This document shows, one piece after another, positions 45,032 to 57,689 of a stretch of DNA of 64,000 nucleotides. How positions within the stretch are numbered: the first letter of the stretch is position 1; the number at the start of each line of letters is the position of its first letter. The DNA comes from Uloborus plumipes (taxonomy: Eukaryota > Arthropoda > Arachnida > Araneae > Uloboridae): assembly GCA_038373865.1 (NCBI GenBank), contig JAXGGA010003011.1:46380-110379 (forward strand), written 5' to 3'. Position numbers and translations under genes: made by a program. The notes beneath the pieces are model-generated. The model searched no databases and was not told where the DNA came from. It was given only the letters and a program-made list of their open reading frames with translations.

Positions 45032-47573
45032 TGTTAAAGCAATCTTGTGTTAATTTTAAGAACGAGTACAATTTTGAACTTTCAAGCTTTAAAATATGAA
45101 AGTTAAAAAAACAACAAAAAAAAAATCTGAATAAAACCCTTAGAAGCATTAAACGCTTTTAAATGATATCTAATCATGCGCAGAAAAAGAAAGTTAGCGT
45201 GCAACCATTTAGAATTCCTTATGTATTCTCTACAATTTATGTGATATACTTTATGCGTGAATGATTTTTGTGACATACATTGCATCTTGGAATGCTTAAA
45301 GTATATCAAGCAGAAAATTGTTTCTCGTAATTTCTTTTTACTTTTAAAGGCAGAAAAATTGAAAATTTGTAATTTGTATGCATATTTTATACAAGTTTAT
45401 GTTTTTATACTGCCCGCAATACCTTCAAAAATTAAATAAAGTGATGATGAAGTATTTTTCCTCCATCAAGTAATAGTTGCTCAAAAATGTTTGAAAATGG
45501 CGACTATCCTGCGCCCGAAAGTGTACATATATTTTCATTTTTTAACAATTATATTTCATGCATCTCATTAGGTTTTAACTGAAGCGCTTTAAAACAAACG
45601 GCTTCAAGTACCAAAAGTGGCTGTTCATAAATGACGTCACGCTTTGATGTAAAGAAGTGTGCGGGAAATTGTGAGTTTGTGACAAGGCAGAGAGAGGGGG
45701 GTAGCAGGATGCCTGACATCACACATTTTATATAAGAATGTTAATGAAAAATTGTGTGACAGACGGAGAAGGGAGTAAGGTGAAGTGTTAAACTTTAAGG
45801 GAGGAGGGCAACCCAAAATCTAGAAAAAAAAGTATGAGATCATTTATGGACATGGAAAGCCCCCAATTAAAATTTGGAGATAACCAAAGTGGCAGAACTC
45901 TCCTCTGTTTTAGGGGAAGAGATGGTACTAATAGCCCTGGTAAGTGCTACTATACAGCATAGACTTTTAAATGGAAGCCTGTCTGTGGTTTGAACTTAGA
46001 GCTTGTTTTACTCGGACATATATAGTCCGCTTATATAATTCGTCTTTCTAGTGCCTCACTTCAAAATCATGCCAAACTTTTCTGAAGCTCGTTTTGAATT
46101 TGTGCCTTTACTAATTATTAGTGCAAAGTATTTAAAAAATATTACTCCCTGTAGTGTAAAAAACAATCATTTCATTGGAATTTTAAGATTTCACCTTTAT
46201 TATAGAATTTTTAAACCTTGTTGAGGGACAAAGCCAATATCTCCTGTGTTTTTTTAGTAAAATCTCAACAGTGTACGAAAAAATGTAACAATTAAAAAAA
46301 ATGAAACTTGAGAGGTTAAGTAAGTTAAATCAGCGTAATCGTTTACAATCAGAAATAGTATTTAAAATTAAATTCTGCTGATATTTCCCATGATAGGTAA
46401 TTGGAACAGTTTAAAAGTAGACAAGAAACCACATTTTGACTCGATCCAGTCGATTTAAATCATTGCTATCTTTAGCGCAAATGAAAAAAAAAAGTACGGT
46501 GTGGTACTCCAGATTGGGCGGCTTTCTTCGAATTTCAGCTGTTAACGACTTTACAAGAGGTGACTATACATTGAAGCTTCAAAATCATGTGCCATCGCTT
46601 CTTTGCGAGAATCGTAATTTGTCATCATTGCTCCTGGGAAAGTAAGCATCGTTTTCGCTTTCATGTAATCTAGGTGAGCGTTTTTGAAGTAAAGTTCTGA
46701 GAACTTAGGTTGAAATAAAGTCATAAGTGATTTAGATTGTCCTTCCACTAGTTTTAAATAGAATTATTTGACGATGATGGGGTAGAAGTCTGCACCTACA
46801 AAGTTATCAGTGGTTCTATGTAGAAGCTTTCGTGCATTAAAATCTGTTTCAGTGATGAAATTCGTTAAATCTTGTAAAACATAGTCAAAGATAGGACACC
46901 TAAATACAATTCTTTTCCGCCTCTTTCTTACTTAAGCATTTCAAAATTATGTTTGCGAAGTGTAAAGAACATTGCTACATTTATTATTTTAACGCTAGAA
47001 TGCATTAGTTATATGCTAATAATGATTATACTAGTTATAAATGATTCTCCTGATTCACATAACAAAAAATATTACATAGGTGTCCATTATGTCATAAATG
47101 GACACTTAAGTAACATTATTTAATATTTAAACATATAATTTCCAATATGTGAATAACATAATAGACAATTTACGTCTATCATGCCATTCACATGCCGCAC
47201 GAAAAACAAAAATGCGGTAATATATATTTAGTTACGGTTTAATGATGATGCAAACTTTGAAGTATTTTTTTCATTTTTTTCCGGATTTTTAAAATGTAAT
47301 TATTATTATTTTTTTTAATGTCTGAATTTCAAATATTTGTAAAATCATCCATATTGAAATGCGACTGCTGTTGAAAATCTTGTCTCTGATTTCAGTAATC
47401 AGTAACTAGCAACGATTAAGAAAAAAATATTATGTTAAACACAAACCAAAATCATCAATTGAAATAACATAATGCTAATCCATTGTCAATCAATAAACTG
47501 ATAAGTTGCAATTGTCAGAAGCAAAAGCCGTAAAACATTCCTCAACAGCTGAACCCTTTTTTCTTAATGAACA
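45032..47573. other. No recognised gene (about 2.5 kb)
   Basis: AT-rich. A phrase near 45911-45955, with GGGGAAGAGATGGTACTAAT and CTGGTAAGTGCTAC, resembles the opening words of the TA elements but has no partner end. Open frames at 46436-46645 (+) and 46551-46748 (-) overlap antisense and have no recognised motif. Confidence 0.45.
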
Positions 47574-47575
47574 TA

Positions 47576-49641
47576 GGGGAAGACCGCCTATATTGGACCC
47601 CCTAAGAACAGGAGGCCTGTGTCGCTCAATGTGAAGCAAAACAGCAATGCAAAATAGAGCATCGTATGCTAAATTTAATCAGGAACCACTCTAGGAGCTT
47701 ATATTTTCTGAAAATATGAAAATTATTTTTTAAAAAAATATGTTATAAAAAGTTGCAAAAGTCCATTTTAGGAATATGTGCGCCTAAATTGAACCATGCG
47801 CTTCCTAAATTGGACCGTACCAGGAAATCATAGAATAATTTATATTTGAACTATAAATCTTTTTTGGAGAATTTTCAATAGAGTTTCTTTTGCTTCGATC
47901 ACGCTTAGGCAGTGTGGATAAACTCAAGGATAGCATTTCATGCACTTAATCATGTTTTGCACTTTATATCGCGAATATTGTAATAGCAATTGTTTTATGC
48001 AGTTACATGCTTCTTCTTGTACGACTTTTTCTGTTCTATGCTTCTTTCATACCGCGTTAGAATGATTGCTGAGATAGCCTTCCTTTTTGTTCTTTCTATT
48101 TTTAGGTAAGGTGATATGTGAGCCGGGGCTTTACAAAATTATAGTTGGAGTTGACAATCATGCTTTGATGAGAACTATCAGCTGATTCTGCAGAGCTTGT
48201 AGCAATTTAAGTCGTAGCTGGTTCTTGTACATGGTGTACAACAGTACAACTTACGCCGAGCATGTAGTATTTTCACCTTGAGTAATTTTATCTGGACTAC
48301 TTACCTCTAACTCTGCTCCAGCCAAGTCAATGCCATTAAACACATATCAATTAACAGACCAAACTCTTGTTTTTTAGAATCAACTCACAGCATTTGCCAT
48401 TTTCTTGATTGCGGTTTGCCCATAAGAGTTACAAAACAGTTCTTCTACGCGATATTGGGTAATGGATTTCATTAGATGTTCTCGCATCCATGCATCACAT
48501 GCTCAAATAAAATATGTAGATAGAGACTGAATAAATACTTTATCTACGTGCATGGTATGTTTAAAGAGAAAGCATTATTATATCGCACTCGTTAGCCACG
48601 TTTATTGCATCTATATTCTTATATAAGTGCTGTGCGTATCTATAATTGGAGGAACATTCTTTTTACATTGCTTGGCTTAACGGTTTTGATGAAATGTTGT
48701 ATCAATTGTGTGAGTTCTCGTTTGTGATCCAACCTTTTTTTTTGACAAGCATATTGCTCACCCGGGGGTGCTTATACGATAAGCTTATACATGGAACGTA
48801 ATCTTTTGAAAAGAAGCATGGGGAGGGAGGGGGGAGCTAGCAATTCTGTTGCACTCAATGCAGCAAATAGCCAGTGTGTTTCTAACACGTTCACCACTCA
48901 TTACTGCTTCAAACTGGTGTTTCTTTTTAAAATCTTTTCGAACAAATCGAAGAATTTCATTTTTTTTTCAGTAAACCAGCATAAATTTTATTTAAATTAA
49001 TAATTATATTAAACAACTTGAAACTGCAGCTTAATTGAAAAAGAGAAAAGAAACATATATTTTGAGAATTTGCAGCTTCTAGAAAATGTGCTTTATAAAA
49101 AAATGAATATCGTGAATAAGTGTTAAAGTATGCTTAAAATAATGTTAACTACGCTATTAAATCAGATGAGTCACTTATTTTATGTTACAATTAATAAAAA
49201 GTCTTACTTAAAATCATATTCTTAAATTGGACTACCGGTCCAATATAGGAAAATTTTTTCGGTCCAATAAAGGAAAACATGCCATTTTTTATTCTTCAGC
49301 TTATTTCTCTGTCAAAAATTATCACAATCGCGCATGTAAATATATAGGTGTAATCATTATTAAACATAGATTATCATGCTATAACAGCAGTTTACCTCAG
49401 CTTACAAGTTTTAGTACTATCTTACTAAGTACAAGTCCGCAAAATAAGATTTTACACGTTTTCAACATAAATCATGCCGTAACTCACGCTAAACAGTTCG
49501 AAGACTGGTGAAACTTCATACACAATGATTTTATTCCTAAAACTTCATATTTCTACCGTTAAAGTGTAGCATAGATCTCTGTACTAGATTTTAAGCCCGA
49601 GGTCCAATTTAAGCAGTGGTCCAATATAGGCGGTCTTCCCC
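47576..49641 (-). mobile_element. pogo-like element, copy 2 (2066 bp)
   Basis: It has the same GGGGAAGACCGCC ends as copy 1 and TA on each side (47574-47575 and 49642-49643). It is collinear with copy 1, with its own indels: an insertion near 48830-48885, a deletion of about 90 bp near 48920, and about 60 bp near 48610-48675 that copy 1 lacks. Confidence 0.95.
48290..48980 (-). pseudogene. pogo/Tigger-type DDE transposase, degenerate (copy 2)
   Basis: It is homologous to the relic at 30118-30772. The segment with the first catalytic Asp (VDETG) is deleted here. A block lost from copy 1 survives: PIIDTHST (about 48628-48649), which has the second Asp in a LDxHxSH-like setting, then in another frame IDAINVANECDIIMLSL. 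The C-terminal part ACDAWMREHLMKSITQYRVE and EELFCNSYGQTAIKKMANAV is present and has Gln where copy 1 has a stop. Frameshifts and stops make it non-functional. Confidence 0.86.
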
Positions 49642-49643
49642 TA

Positions 49644-50811
49644 TAAAAAGTGTGTCATAACATTTAAGAGCTCTATAAAGCTGTTAAAAATTATGACCAT
49701 TTGACTTCCAGTCTAAGTCCTATAATTAGTGTGGATCCGTGAATAATCAAGACAAAGTAAATCAAAGAAGATGATCAAGTCCTGATCAATAATGGAACGA
49801 GAGAACGGTCTCGTGCAGAAATCTAGAAAGGCACGCAAAGGAGGGAAGGGAGGGAGAGTCACGAAATTATTTTAAGAAGTTTCTTGAGAAGAATTCTCGG
49901 AACTTCTAATAGCACTTGCTTGCCCGATTACTACTAGAAAATGGGGGGGGGGGGGAACCGGTCAGTGAGAGTACCAAAGGGGTTGACTGAGTAAGATTTA
50001 ACGCTGTGTAACAGTGGAAAGGTTGGGAAAATGATACCAACAGTAGTAGCTCCATCTTGGATTATATAGTATGTAATTGAGCAATTTTTGCTGCGGTATT
50101 CCATGTCTCAACAAGACGAGATGCACGGAAAATTCTCGCAGACGGATAAGAGTCTTTTTTTTTTTTTTTTTTGCCTGTGTTTTCCGCATTTTTCATGAAG
50201 GTTTATAAACCACATACACATACCATTGAAAAACCTAAATAGAATTTTAGATTTTGGTTCATAATAGCTCATAGTATTCGGTAAAGATAAAATCTGAAAG
50301 TTTCACTCTGAAAAGTAAAGTGCGCTATTTTTACTCAATTGTGAAAGCATGAGAGCATACTAAGTCTACTGAGTATCAATATTTTTATTTTTTATCAAAA
50401 CTGATGCTGCAACAATGATACGTAATATATATTTATGTGGGTTCATAAATTATATGCCGCTTAGGATTAAGCTGAACCGAGCACCGTTTTAGGTTTTAGA
50501 GCTTTTCATACTACTTGTTAGTGATAGACTCCACAAAAGATTTACAAAAAAAAAAAAAAAAGCGCACGATCTCATTCATCTACAAACACTTGAAAATACT
50601 ATGGCAGTTACTTCTTAATAACGCTTGAAGACTTATGCTCCAATACGATAAGTAAAAACAAGAATTGATAAATGTACTATTTTCGCGAGAAACTACTAGC
50701 TCGCTGTTAAAAACGTCTTCCACCAACAGTGTAGTTGTGGCTGGAGACAGGCGGTCTAGAAGCGATGCCTACCAACTAATATCATTCATGTGTTAAAAAA
50801 GAGGTATGGGA
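49644..50811. other. No recognised feature
   Basis: AT-rich. A G-run at about 49943-49956 and T-run at about 50154-50173 are the only notable stretches. The minus-strand frame at 49998-50189 is led by the poly-Lys translation of the T-run. Confidence 0.5.
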
Positions 50812-51706
50812 ATGCGAGACAAAGTGAAATAGTTAAATATTTACTCTGTTTTTAGCACCTAGTAAAATCTAGTAATATGTTAAGAAAGAAAAACACATGT
50901 AGTCCAATTCATAGTTACTTCTGAAGATCAAAACATATGATAATATCACCAACTTTCAAGATTGATATTCATACTATAATATTTTATTATAAGTCAAAAA
51001 TTATTTCTGGTTTTTAAAAATCATAAAGTTCTTGTTTTTGTGCTTTAAGTATGGATTTAGATCTACTAATTTGCGGTGCAGTATTTATTTGTTTTATATT
51101 AAACTTATTCTCATACCGAATTATTTGCAGAATCAGTCAAGTGCATGCGGACAAAGTGGATTGGGTAAAGTGAAATAATTCATTTCACTTACTTGTTCAA
51201 ATATTTGTCAAATATATAAACACATTCATTAATTAAATAATTAATTTACATTACTTCATCTGATAATTCACTTATTTATTCATTTATTCACTTATTTCCC
51301 TTATTAAATAATTATTTTATTCATTCATTTATTTTCTTCTCATACATTAATTAATTTGTGAATTCAAACGATAATTGTTAAATTATCTATTCATGTTTTC
51401 ATTCATTCTTTTATTTACTCACTTATTTGATCAAAAATATTTTTAGTAATCAAATAAAAAAGTCATTCCAAAGAAAAATATTTAATTTTTCATTTTGCCT
51501 CGAGGAAGAAAAAGGGAAAAATGTCTACCTTCTTTTTTTTTTTTTTTTTTGAAAGTGCACATATACTTTAAAAATTAAAAAGAAATATTCATTTCAATGC
51601 AAGTTTATAAAACACATTATTTCTTTGTGCACTGAAATTAAAAAAAAAAAAAACAAAACAATTTGTTCATTTTCTAAACTATTTCACTTAGTTTCACTTT
51701 TTATAG
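50812..51706. repeat. Probable decayed element with AAAGTGAAATA words
   Basis: ACAAAGTGAAATAGTTAA near 50819 is mirrored by AACTATTTCACTTAGTTTCA near 51678. Three more copies (AAAGTGGATT, AAAGTGAAATAATT, ATTTCACTTA) cluster at 51150-51195. Between them lies ATTCATTTATTCACTT-type simple sequence (about 51220-51440). No exact ends or TSD could be fixed. Confidence 0.5.
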
Positions 51707-52747
51707 GAGGTCAAGGACACCCCTACAAAAAATGAACTTAAATAAAAAATCCTCTCATTTTTTAAGAAGCGTTTGAAGCGTATGACGTTTCTAGAGTATC
51801 GAAGTATTTCGAATATAATAAACAAACTGTAGTTTAATTACGTGCAGAGCAAAATTGTAATGTGGTATTTGTATTGTTATAAACAAACATCAGTTTACTA
51901 TTATTGCAGAAAAAATTGTCTGTCCAAAACGTAACAGTTGCTAAAGTCATAAATAATAGTTTTGTTGCAGAAAAGTCTCGAAGCGATTGATCTCAAAATG
52001 TCATTTTTTGAAGAGGGGAAAAAATATTATTTTACCGCAATGTTTGCTGCAATTCTTTATTTTTTTTAAACTACACCAACCACAGCCATACCGTTCCTAA
52101 TGAGGGTTTGATAGGACGTGGTTACTGAGCGCAAACAAATATCCTACGAGCGACTAAGAGCCAGCTGAGAAAAGCGAATCTTTTGCAGCAGATACACATG
52201 CGCAATATTGGACCTATGCTATATTTGACAATTTAAGCACATCAATTTTGTAATATATGCAGTAACATTAACATGAGAAATAACAAGTAAAACGAGTAAA
52301 ATCTGTTCGATGAGAAAAAACGGGTGACTGGGAAATAGTTTTAAAATAATATGGAAGTTCCTTGAAAGTTATAAGGAAGAAAGTTTAAATTCTTCTCCGC
52401 ATGAATTGCGTGCTGTTATTTGGGGTACATTTGATCCAGTCCGCATAACTGTGTGCCACATCACATTTTAATAATATACTATATTTTAAAATCATAAAGA
52501 GAAGAACTCATATTTTATGACTTCGCCAAAAGAATCCATCAGAGGGACTTCATATTTCTTAGTTTAATTTAGTAGGGGGGGGGGCTAGAGAGGGTTTAAA
52601 GTTATCTGAGCTATCTCGATACCCTGAATGAGTGTATATCATTTTTTCTTTTGCAGATTCTTCCGAGTAGCCGCACGATATAAGTTATGGATAATATATT
52701 TGGAGAAGATATCAGTTGAAAAGCTGTAGTACTTGTTTAATTCGCAA
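51707..52747. other. No recognised feature (about 1 kb)
   Basis: AT-rich; a G-run near 52575-52583. No gene supported. Confidence 0.5.
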
Positions 52748-52941
52748 TAGTTAAACCTAATGAGACTATATTAACGAATGCTATCTGCTCCAAGAAATAT
52801 TATTCGATTAAGCGGGGTATTTGTTTAAGCGGGGCTTTGAAACATTACGTCTATGGCATGGAGAATATTCGGTTCCATGATATTTAATTCGTATAAGCGG
52901 GGTATTCGTTTATCCGTTACCCGATTAAGTGGGGACGACAG
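52748..52941 (+). mobile_element. Tigger-like miniature element (AAGCGGGGTAT words)
   Basis: It carries ATTCGATTAAGCGGGGTAT, ATTCGTATAAGCGGGGTAT and GATTAAGTGGGGACGACAG, followed by TA (52942-52943). It aligns in reverse complement with 62058-62226, which fixes the right end. The left end is approximate. Confidence 0.75.
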
Positions 52942-53009
52942 TATCATCTGTCACCTAGTAGTAATCGTGCTCGCATTAAGCTATTTTATACAGAGGAGAG
53001 AAAAAAAAC

Positions 53010-53307
53010 TTACTTCGGATTCTTCGGTCTATTTTTCTTGGAACACCCTCCAATACATGATTCATCTTGTGACGAAAGGCTGCCGTTCCTCGCTTTTTCT
53101 AAGTCCATCTTTTCACACGTTACCTTAAGTTTGGCGGAAATCGTATTCGGTCCTCTATGTAGTCCACTTCTGACGTGGTCCGTGGCGGCCGCTGTGGCCG
53201 AAACTTTGGCCGAATCATGGCCAGCAATCACCAGGGATAGCCACCCGCTGTCCAGCAGGTGGGATGTTGTCGTCATGGTTACCTGGGATGGCGAAGATGT
53301 AGCAGAT
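53010..53307 (-). CDS. Candidate host exon, unrecognised product
   Basis: This is the only clearly GC-richer, CpG-bearing stretch in the window (about 53125-53320), and the minus strand is open throughout. A good splice acceptor (pyrimidines then TTCTGCAG) ends at 53308, so an exon could start at 53307. An ATG in frame at 53276 gives MTTTSHLLDSGWLSLVIAGH, then an Ala/Thr/Ser-rich stretch and SGLHRGPNTISAKLK. A donor-like AAG|GTAACG at 53124 would close a 184-nt exon there. Without splicing, the frame runs to a stop at 53010 after a Cys/Lys-rich tail. I recognise no family. The plus strand is also open over most of this region, so strand choice is tentative. It could instead be part of an unrecognised repeat. 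Confidence 0.35.
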
Positions 53308-53379
53308 CTGCAGAAGGAAGGAAAGTTATTAGCAACTGGTGTGGAAGTGAGGTTAATAGCAATTGATGATAGCGTTTAA

Positions 53380-56300
53380 GAATTGTTTGTTGATACGGTC
53401 ACACGCACACGCCGTATATCAGTGATTGTTTAAGTAGTTATCACCTTTGTCCTTATCAGCTTTAATTGGGGAAATCTTGGGTTGGATAGGTCAAAAAGAA
53501 TTGCAACAGTGGCTGTTTGAGTTACTGTTGTTCTGAAAAGTTTCTAGGATCGATTAATATTATTGACTTATTAAATTAGCTATTTTACACTCCCTAGAAC
53601 TTTTAAAGTAGCTTCGTCCTCAAACCTAACTTAGAACGACGGAATAACTACTGGTTTGATTTTTTGCACTGAAAAAGCTAAAGGGATTGCTACATTTTGT
53701 AACTGATTAGCTACAGAGAAAACACATCGTTTTTTTTTTTATTTTACTTTTTCTTTAATGTTCATTTTAGTCAAAAAAAAAATAATAATAAGAGAAACCA
53801 ACATTTTAGAAACTCCATGCTTGAAAAAAAAAAAGCAGAGTTACTGTAATACAAAATTATATTTATTGACTCAGAATAAATTACTTTAGATCTTAAATTA
53901 CTCCTAGCTATATCTATATATAGTGAGGTTAGAGTCCTTTAAATAGAGGGGGGTTTTTTTAATATAACTGAACGTATTAGGAAATTTAAAAAAAAATATC
54001 TTAGCAGTAATTAATTCCTTTAAAGCCTGGGTGTGTTTAAACGGGATGACTTTGTCGTAAAGGGCAAAATTTCCCACTCACTAAAAGTTAGTCTGTATCA
54101 TTTCTGAAACTTCTACATAACTGCAAAAGGTCGCTAACTGTGTTAAATGAAAGCTTTATCCCTTATGTTTAATATCAAGCTTCAGAAATGATACACACTA
54201 ACATTTTAAAAGTAGAGAAAAGTTCCTCCCGTATGACAAAGTTATGCCAGTTGACGGTACTCATATTATTCTAGTAAAAAAATCTAGTAAACATCATAAT
54301 ATTTTTATCATAGCATCATATCTAAACAAAAACAAATGGTTAAATTAAAAATCTATTACACAGTATTTAAAATCTTGAACTATAAAATTGTAAGAATATT
54401 TTAGATGTATAATTCTTTTAAAATTTTTGTTGCAGCAATTAAACGAATTCTTGGCATTATGCATAAAATTTCATTACAAATATTCCAATCTAAATTTTAA
54501 ATTAATGTACTTCATAGATGATATAAACTGATAACAAAGATATTCTGAAACGAAAATCTCTTTCTATTCTGTGTGAACCTTATTTGTATGAAACATCATA
54601 TTTTATTTTTATCACACCCCTCTGAGTAGAAAAAGACACATACTTAACCTACAAACTTAAATCAAACTTATTTTTATTTCAAATAGTTGAAACATTTTCA
54701 TTTTTTAAAAATATTGACTATGCAATTAAAATTCAGAAATTTAAAATTGATTTCATAATGCTTCAAAAATTTCGCTGTAAAAAAGTCATATTACTTGCAT
54801 CGGATAAGCATGAAACATGTTTTATTTCCAAATATTTTCTCCTATTTCATTAACTAATAATTATTAGCTATAAATTTTATTAAAAATGAAACATAGTCAG
54901 AAAAAAAAGAAAACATATTTAAATAAGGGAAGTAAAGAAGATCAAATATGAAATAAAAAGTACATGTTTTGATATCAATTTTAATTGTATATACGCTGTG
55001 TGTGATTGTACTTGCTTTAATTATACTCACTATAGTAAGTAGGAAAAGGAATCGTTGATACTTATTCAACTTATAATTAGTATTTTTCTTTGAGAAAATA
55101 GATACATTTACAAAACTTTTTTTCCATTGATTTTCATTTTTGTGTTCTGTTAATCATAAGAACGATCATATGAACGAGATATGTTTTAATATCATAATTA
55201 TAATAGTTTTCGCGTTGTTTGCGTTTATGCATTAGAAGTATTTGATTTTTCTTTTTTCAAGTATGCTATTCACAAACTTAATCACAGCATACTGTTATGG
55301 CATGAAAAAAAACTTGTGTGTGTATTTTTCATTTGCCTGAAATAAAGATTCAATTTAAAATTTAACGTTAACTAAGAATTAATCGTTTGGTTTTTTTATT
55401 TATAGACTAAAAATGATAGTTTAAGAATTATATAGTTAGTGCAAGAAATGTTATTATTTACTTCAAAATTGGATTCCATGAATAAATTAATCAGAACTGC
55501 AACAAATATTTCGGTACTTTGTATTTTAAAACACAGATATGTTTAAGGTTGCCTGGTTAAAAAATAAATGTTTCACGCATTTCTTGAAAATTTAACTCGG
55601 TTGACATTTAGTGCATTTAATATGCTAGTTTTATACCTATTTCACAGTGATTTTGTCTTAAACTAAGTCATTAACACAAAAGTTTGCAATACGTTTCTTG
55701 GTACTAGTTGCGTTAAGTTGACTGTGTTCTGCTCTGTAAAGAAAGCGACACTAATATCTAAAAAAATTCTTAAGCTCAAGGATAAGAGCATATAGAGTCT
55801 TGGTTATTATTTTTAATGACATTAATTAAAAGAAGAATCACCAAGTATTGTTTCTTGTGAGACTTTACACATTTAAGGTGAAGTCCAATTTCAATAATAC
55901 CTGTAAATAATCTTAAACTTTAATAATACAAATTAATAAAGCTTAATTTTTTATCAATGCACCAATAGGTTCTTAAATGGTATTGCAAAGTAGAAAAAGT
56001 ATCGTTTTTCGTAGTGAAAATAAACACACTTATAAATCATTATTACATTATTTTTCATTTATGCATTTTGTTAATCATATGAAATACGATAAATAACTTT
56101 CAAAATAAACAGTACAGCTAGTTTTTTTACTTATTCATATTTTTGGAAAAGTTTTAGGAAATCTAAATTCTATTTCACAATAACGCAAGTACGAATGAAT
56201 AAGATCCACTTTATTTTTACTTAAACTGAATAGAATCAACATTCACCCTTCAATTACATAATTATCTTTCCTAGATTACATCTTTGACTAGAGCGTCATC

Positions 56301-56466
56301 TGGTATTAAGATTTTTGTTAGTTAAACTTCCATTTTTTACTAGTTAGGTTATACTTTTCTTTCCAAATTGAAAAAGAGATCTATCATCACAATATTGATC
56401 TTCATTAAATATATAAAGTTAAGCTTATATACTTTATTATTAATTATAATATCTAATAACATAACT
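53380..56466. other. No recognised feature; element-poor stretch (about 3 kb)
   Basis: Plain AT-rich sequence with short A/T runs and no inverted ends, TSDs or repeats shared with the rest of the window. If the candidate exons at 53.2 and 56.6 kb belong to one minus-strand gene, this would be an intron. That is speculation. Confidence 0.45.
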
Positions 56467-56685
56467 TCATTTGCCATTAAATAAGCCGTTTAATCGCAAA
56501 TTGCCGTGGGTTTCAAGTACTATCCGCAAGATCTCTTCCATCCATAGCACAATCCCTTCATTGCAAATAAAAGCTTGCAAACTTACTTTAGGAAAACCGG
56601 AAAGTATTGAACAAAATTTTTTTGTGACCCTTTGACCTGTCATGGAACCTGGACTAACAAGCATTTTTTTAATCATGCTCTGCAT
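56467..56685 (-). CDS. Candidate exon or small open frame, unrecognised
   Basis: A 72-codon ATG-initiated frame on the minus strand, MQSMIKKMLVSPGSMTGQRV to LRLNGLFNGK. A strong donor sequence, CCTAAA|GTAAGT, lies inside it (about 56580-56590). An acceptor-like TATGCAG lies next to the ATG, so a shorter internal exon of about 100 nt is an alternative reading. No family is recognised and composition is only slightly above background. This is a weak candidate. Confidence 0.18.
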   Translation of the reverse strand: MQSMIKKMLVSPGSMTGQRVTKKFCSILSGFPKVSLQAFICNEGIVLWMEEILRIVLETHGNLRLNGLFNGK

Positions 56686-57289
56686 ATTTTAAAAAGCTGA
56701 AATATTTTACTGCAATATGCATGTTTAGATCATGTTTTATTTGAAAAGGTCATAAGGGTCAGTAGCGCATCTATTTATGATTTTTTGCACTGAGAAACAT
56801 AAAAAAAACTCTTTGTTCCTAAATAGATTTTTTACGCGAGAAATATCTGCAACAAAGGAGTCGATTCACTTGTAACAAGAACCCCACTGCAACAAGGGCT
56901 CTTCTTCCATCGTAGAAAAAAAATCATTTCTCAACGCAGGGAATTAAACTTCCTGTTAATTGACCTAGAACATTAGTTTTTCCATCAGTGAGGAAAACAA
57001 ATTGCCACTAAAAATAACAAAAAAAGATTGCATCCAACCTCCAAACTAAAGAATCCCATCCGATTGCACTTTCAATACCCATGAGCGGAAGATTTTTGTC
57101 TTCGAAAGTTCGTCAGGGAAATTGGGTTTATAGGTCAAGCAAAACTTTCACCTAACCTTGCTAAGTTTCATAGCAATACCATAAGTGCCCAGATAATGAC
57201 CTAAGTACACTTTTCGAAGAAAACAGGAGTACAACGCCTCCATGCTATTGAACTCGCTGTCCTTTCTCCGGACGTTTATATTCCGAGAA
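56686..57289. other. No recognised feature
   Basis: Mostly AT-rich. The open frame at 57242-57433 overlaps the duplicated block that follows and has no recognised motif. Confidence 0.45.
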
Positions 57290-57530
57290 ACTGTCAGAGT
57301 TCAACTAATTGACGCATGGTTTGGCAAGGTTGGGGTTTGTTTTCTCACGATATCGCTCGTAGCTAGATCTAGAATTAAATTCGTTGCAACATGGAAGGCG
57401 TCTCTGGGGTCACGTGGGTGTCAAAGTTGTTAAAGAATTTGCATTCCAAGAAAGTTTGAATAAATTAGAGAAGCATGTTCCGCTCGATTTGGTTTCAGCA
57501 CTAAGGGACATTTGTTTACATTTGAAAAAT
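57290..57530. repeat. Degenerate duplication, copy A
   Basis: Phrases 'agagttcaacta', 'ttggcaag-ttggggttt', 'gctcgtagctag-t', 'tctctggggtcac-tggg' and 'aaagaa-cattcc-ctcgatt' recur in the same order in copy B at 57690-58740. This suggests an old tandem duplication of about 240 bp. Confidence 0.65.
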
Positions 57531-57689
57531 CCATTCTCATAGCTATTTTAGCATAGAAGACAGCTTTTATCTTAGGCAAATATTAGAAACAAACGTTATT
57601 ATAGATTTTCAGCATCAAAAATGCATACGCGTGCAAAAAAGTGTTTCCACTCTGGAAGTGTTTTGCATTTTCTTCATTGCGAAAAACCT

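Noticed and set aside
46551..46748. 65-residue minus-strand ATG frame as a host exon
   Set aside because: It overlaps an equally open plus-strand frame, has no convincing splice context and no recognised motif.
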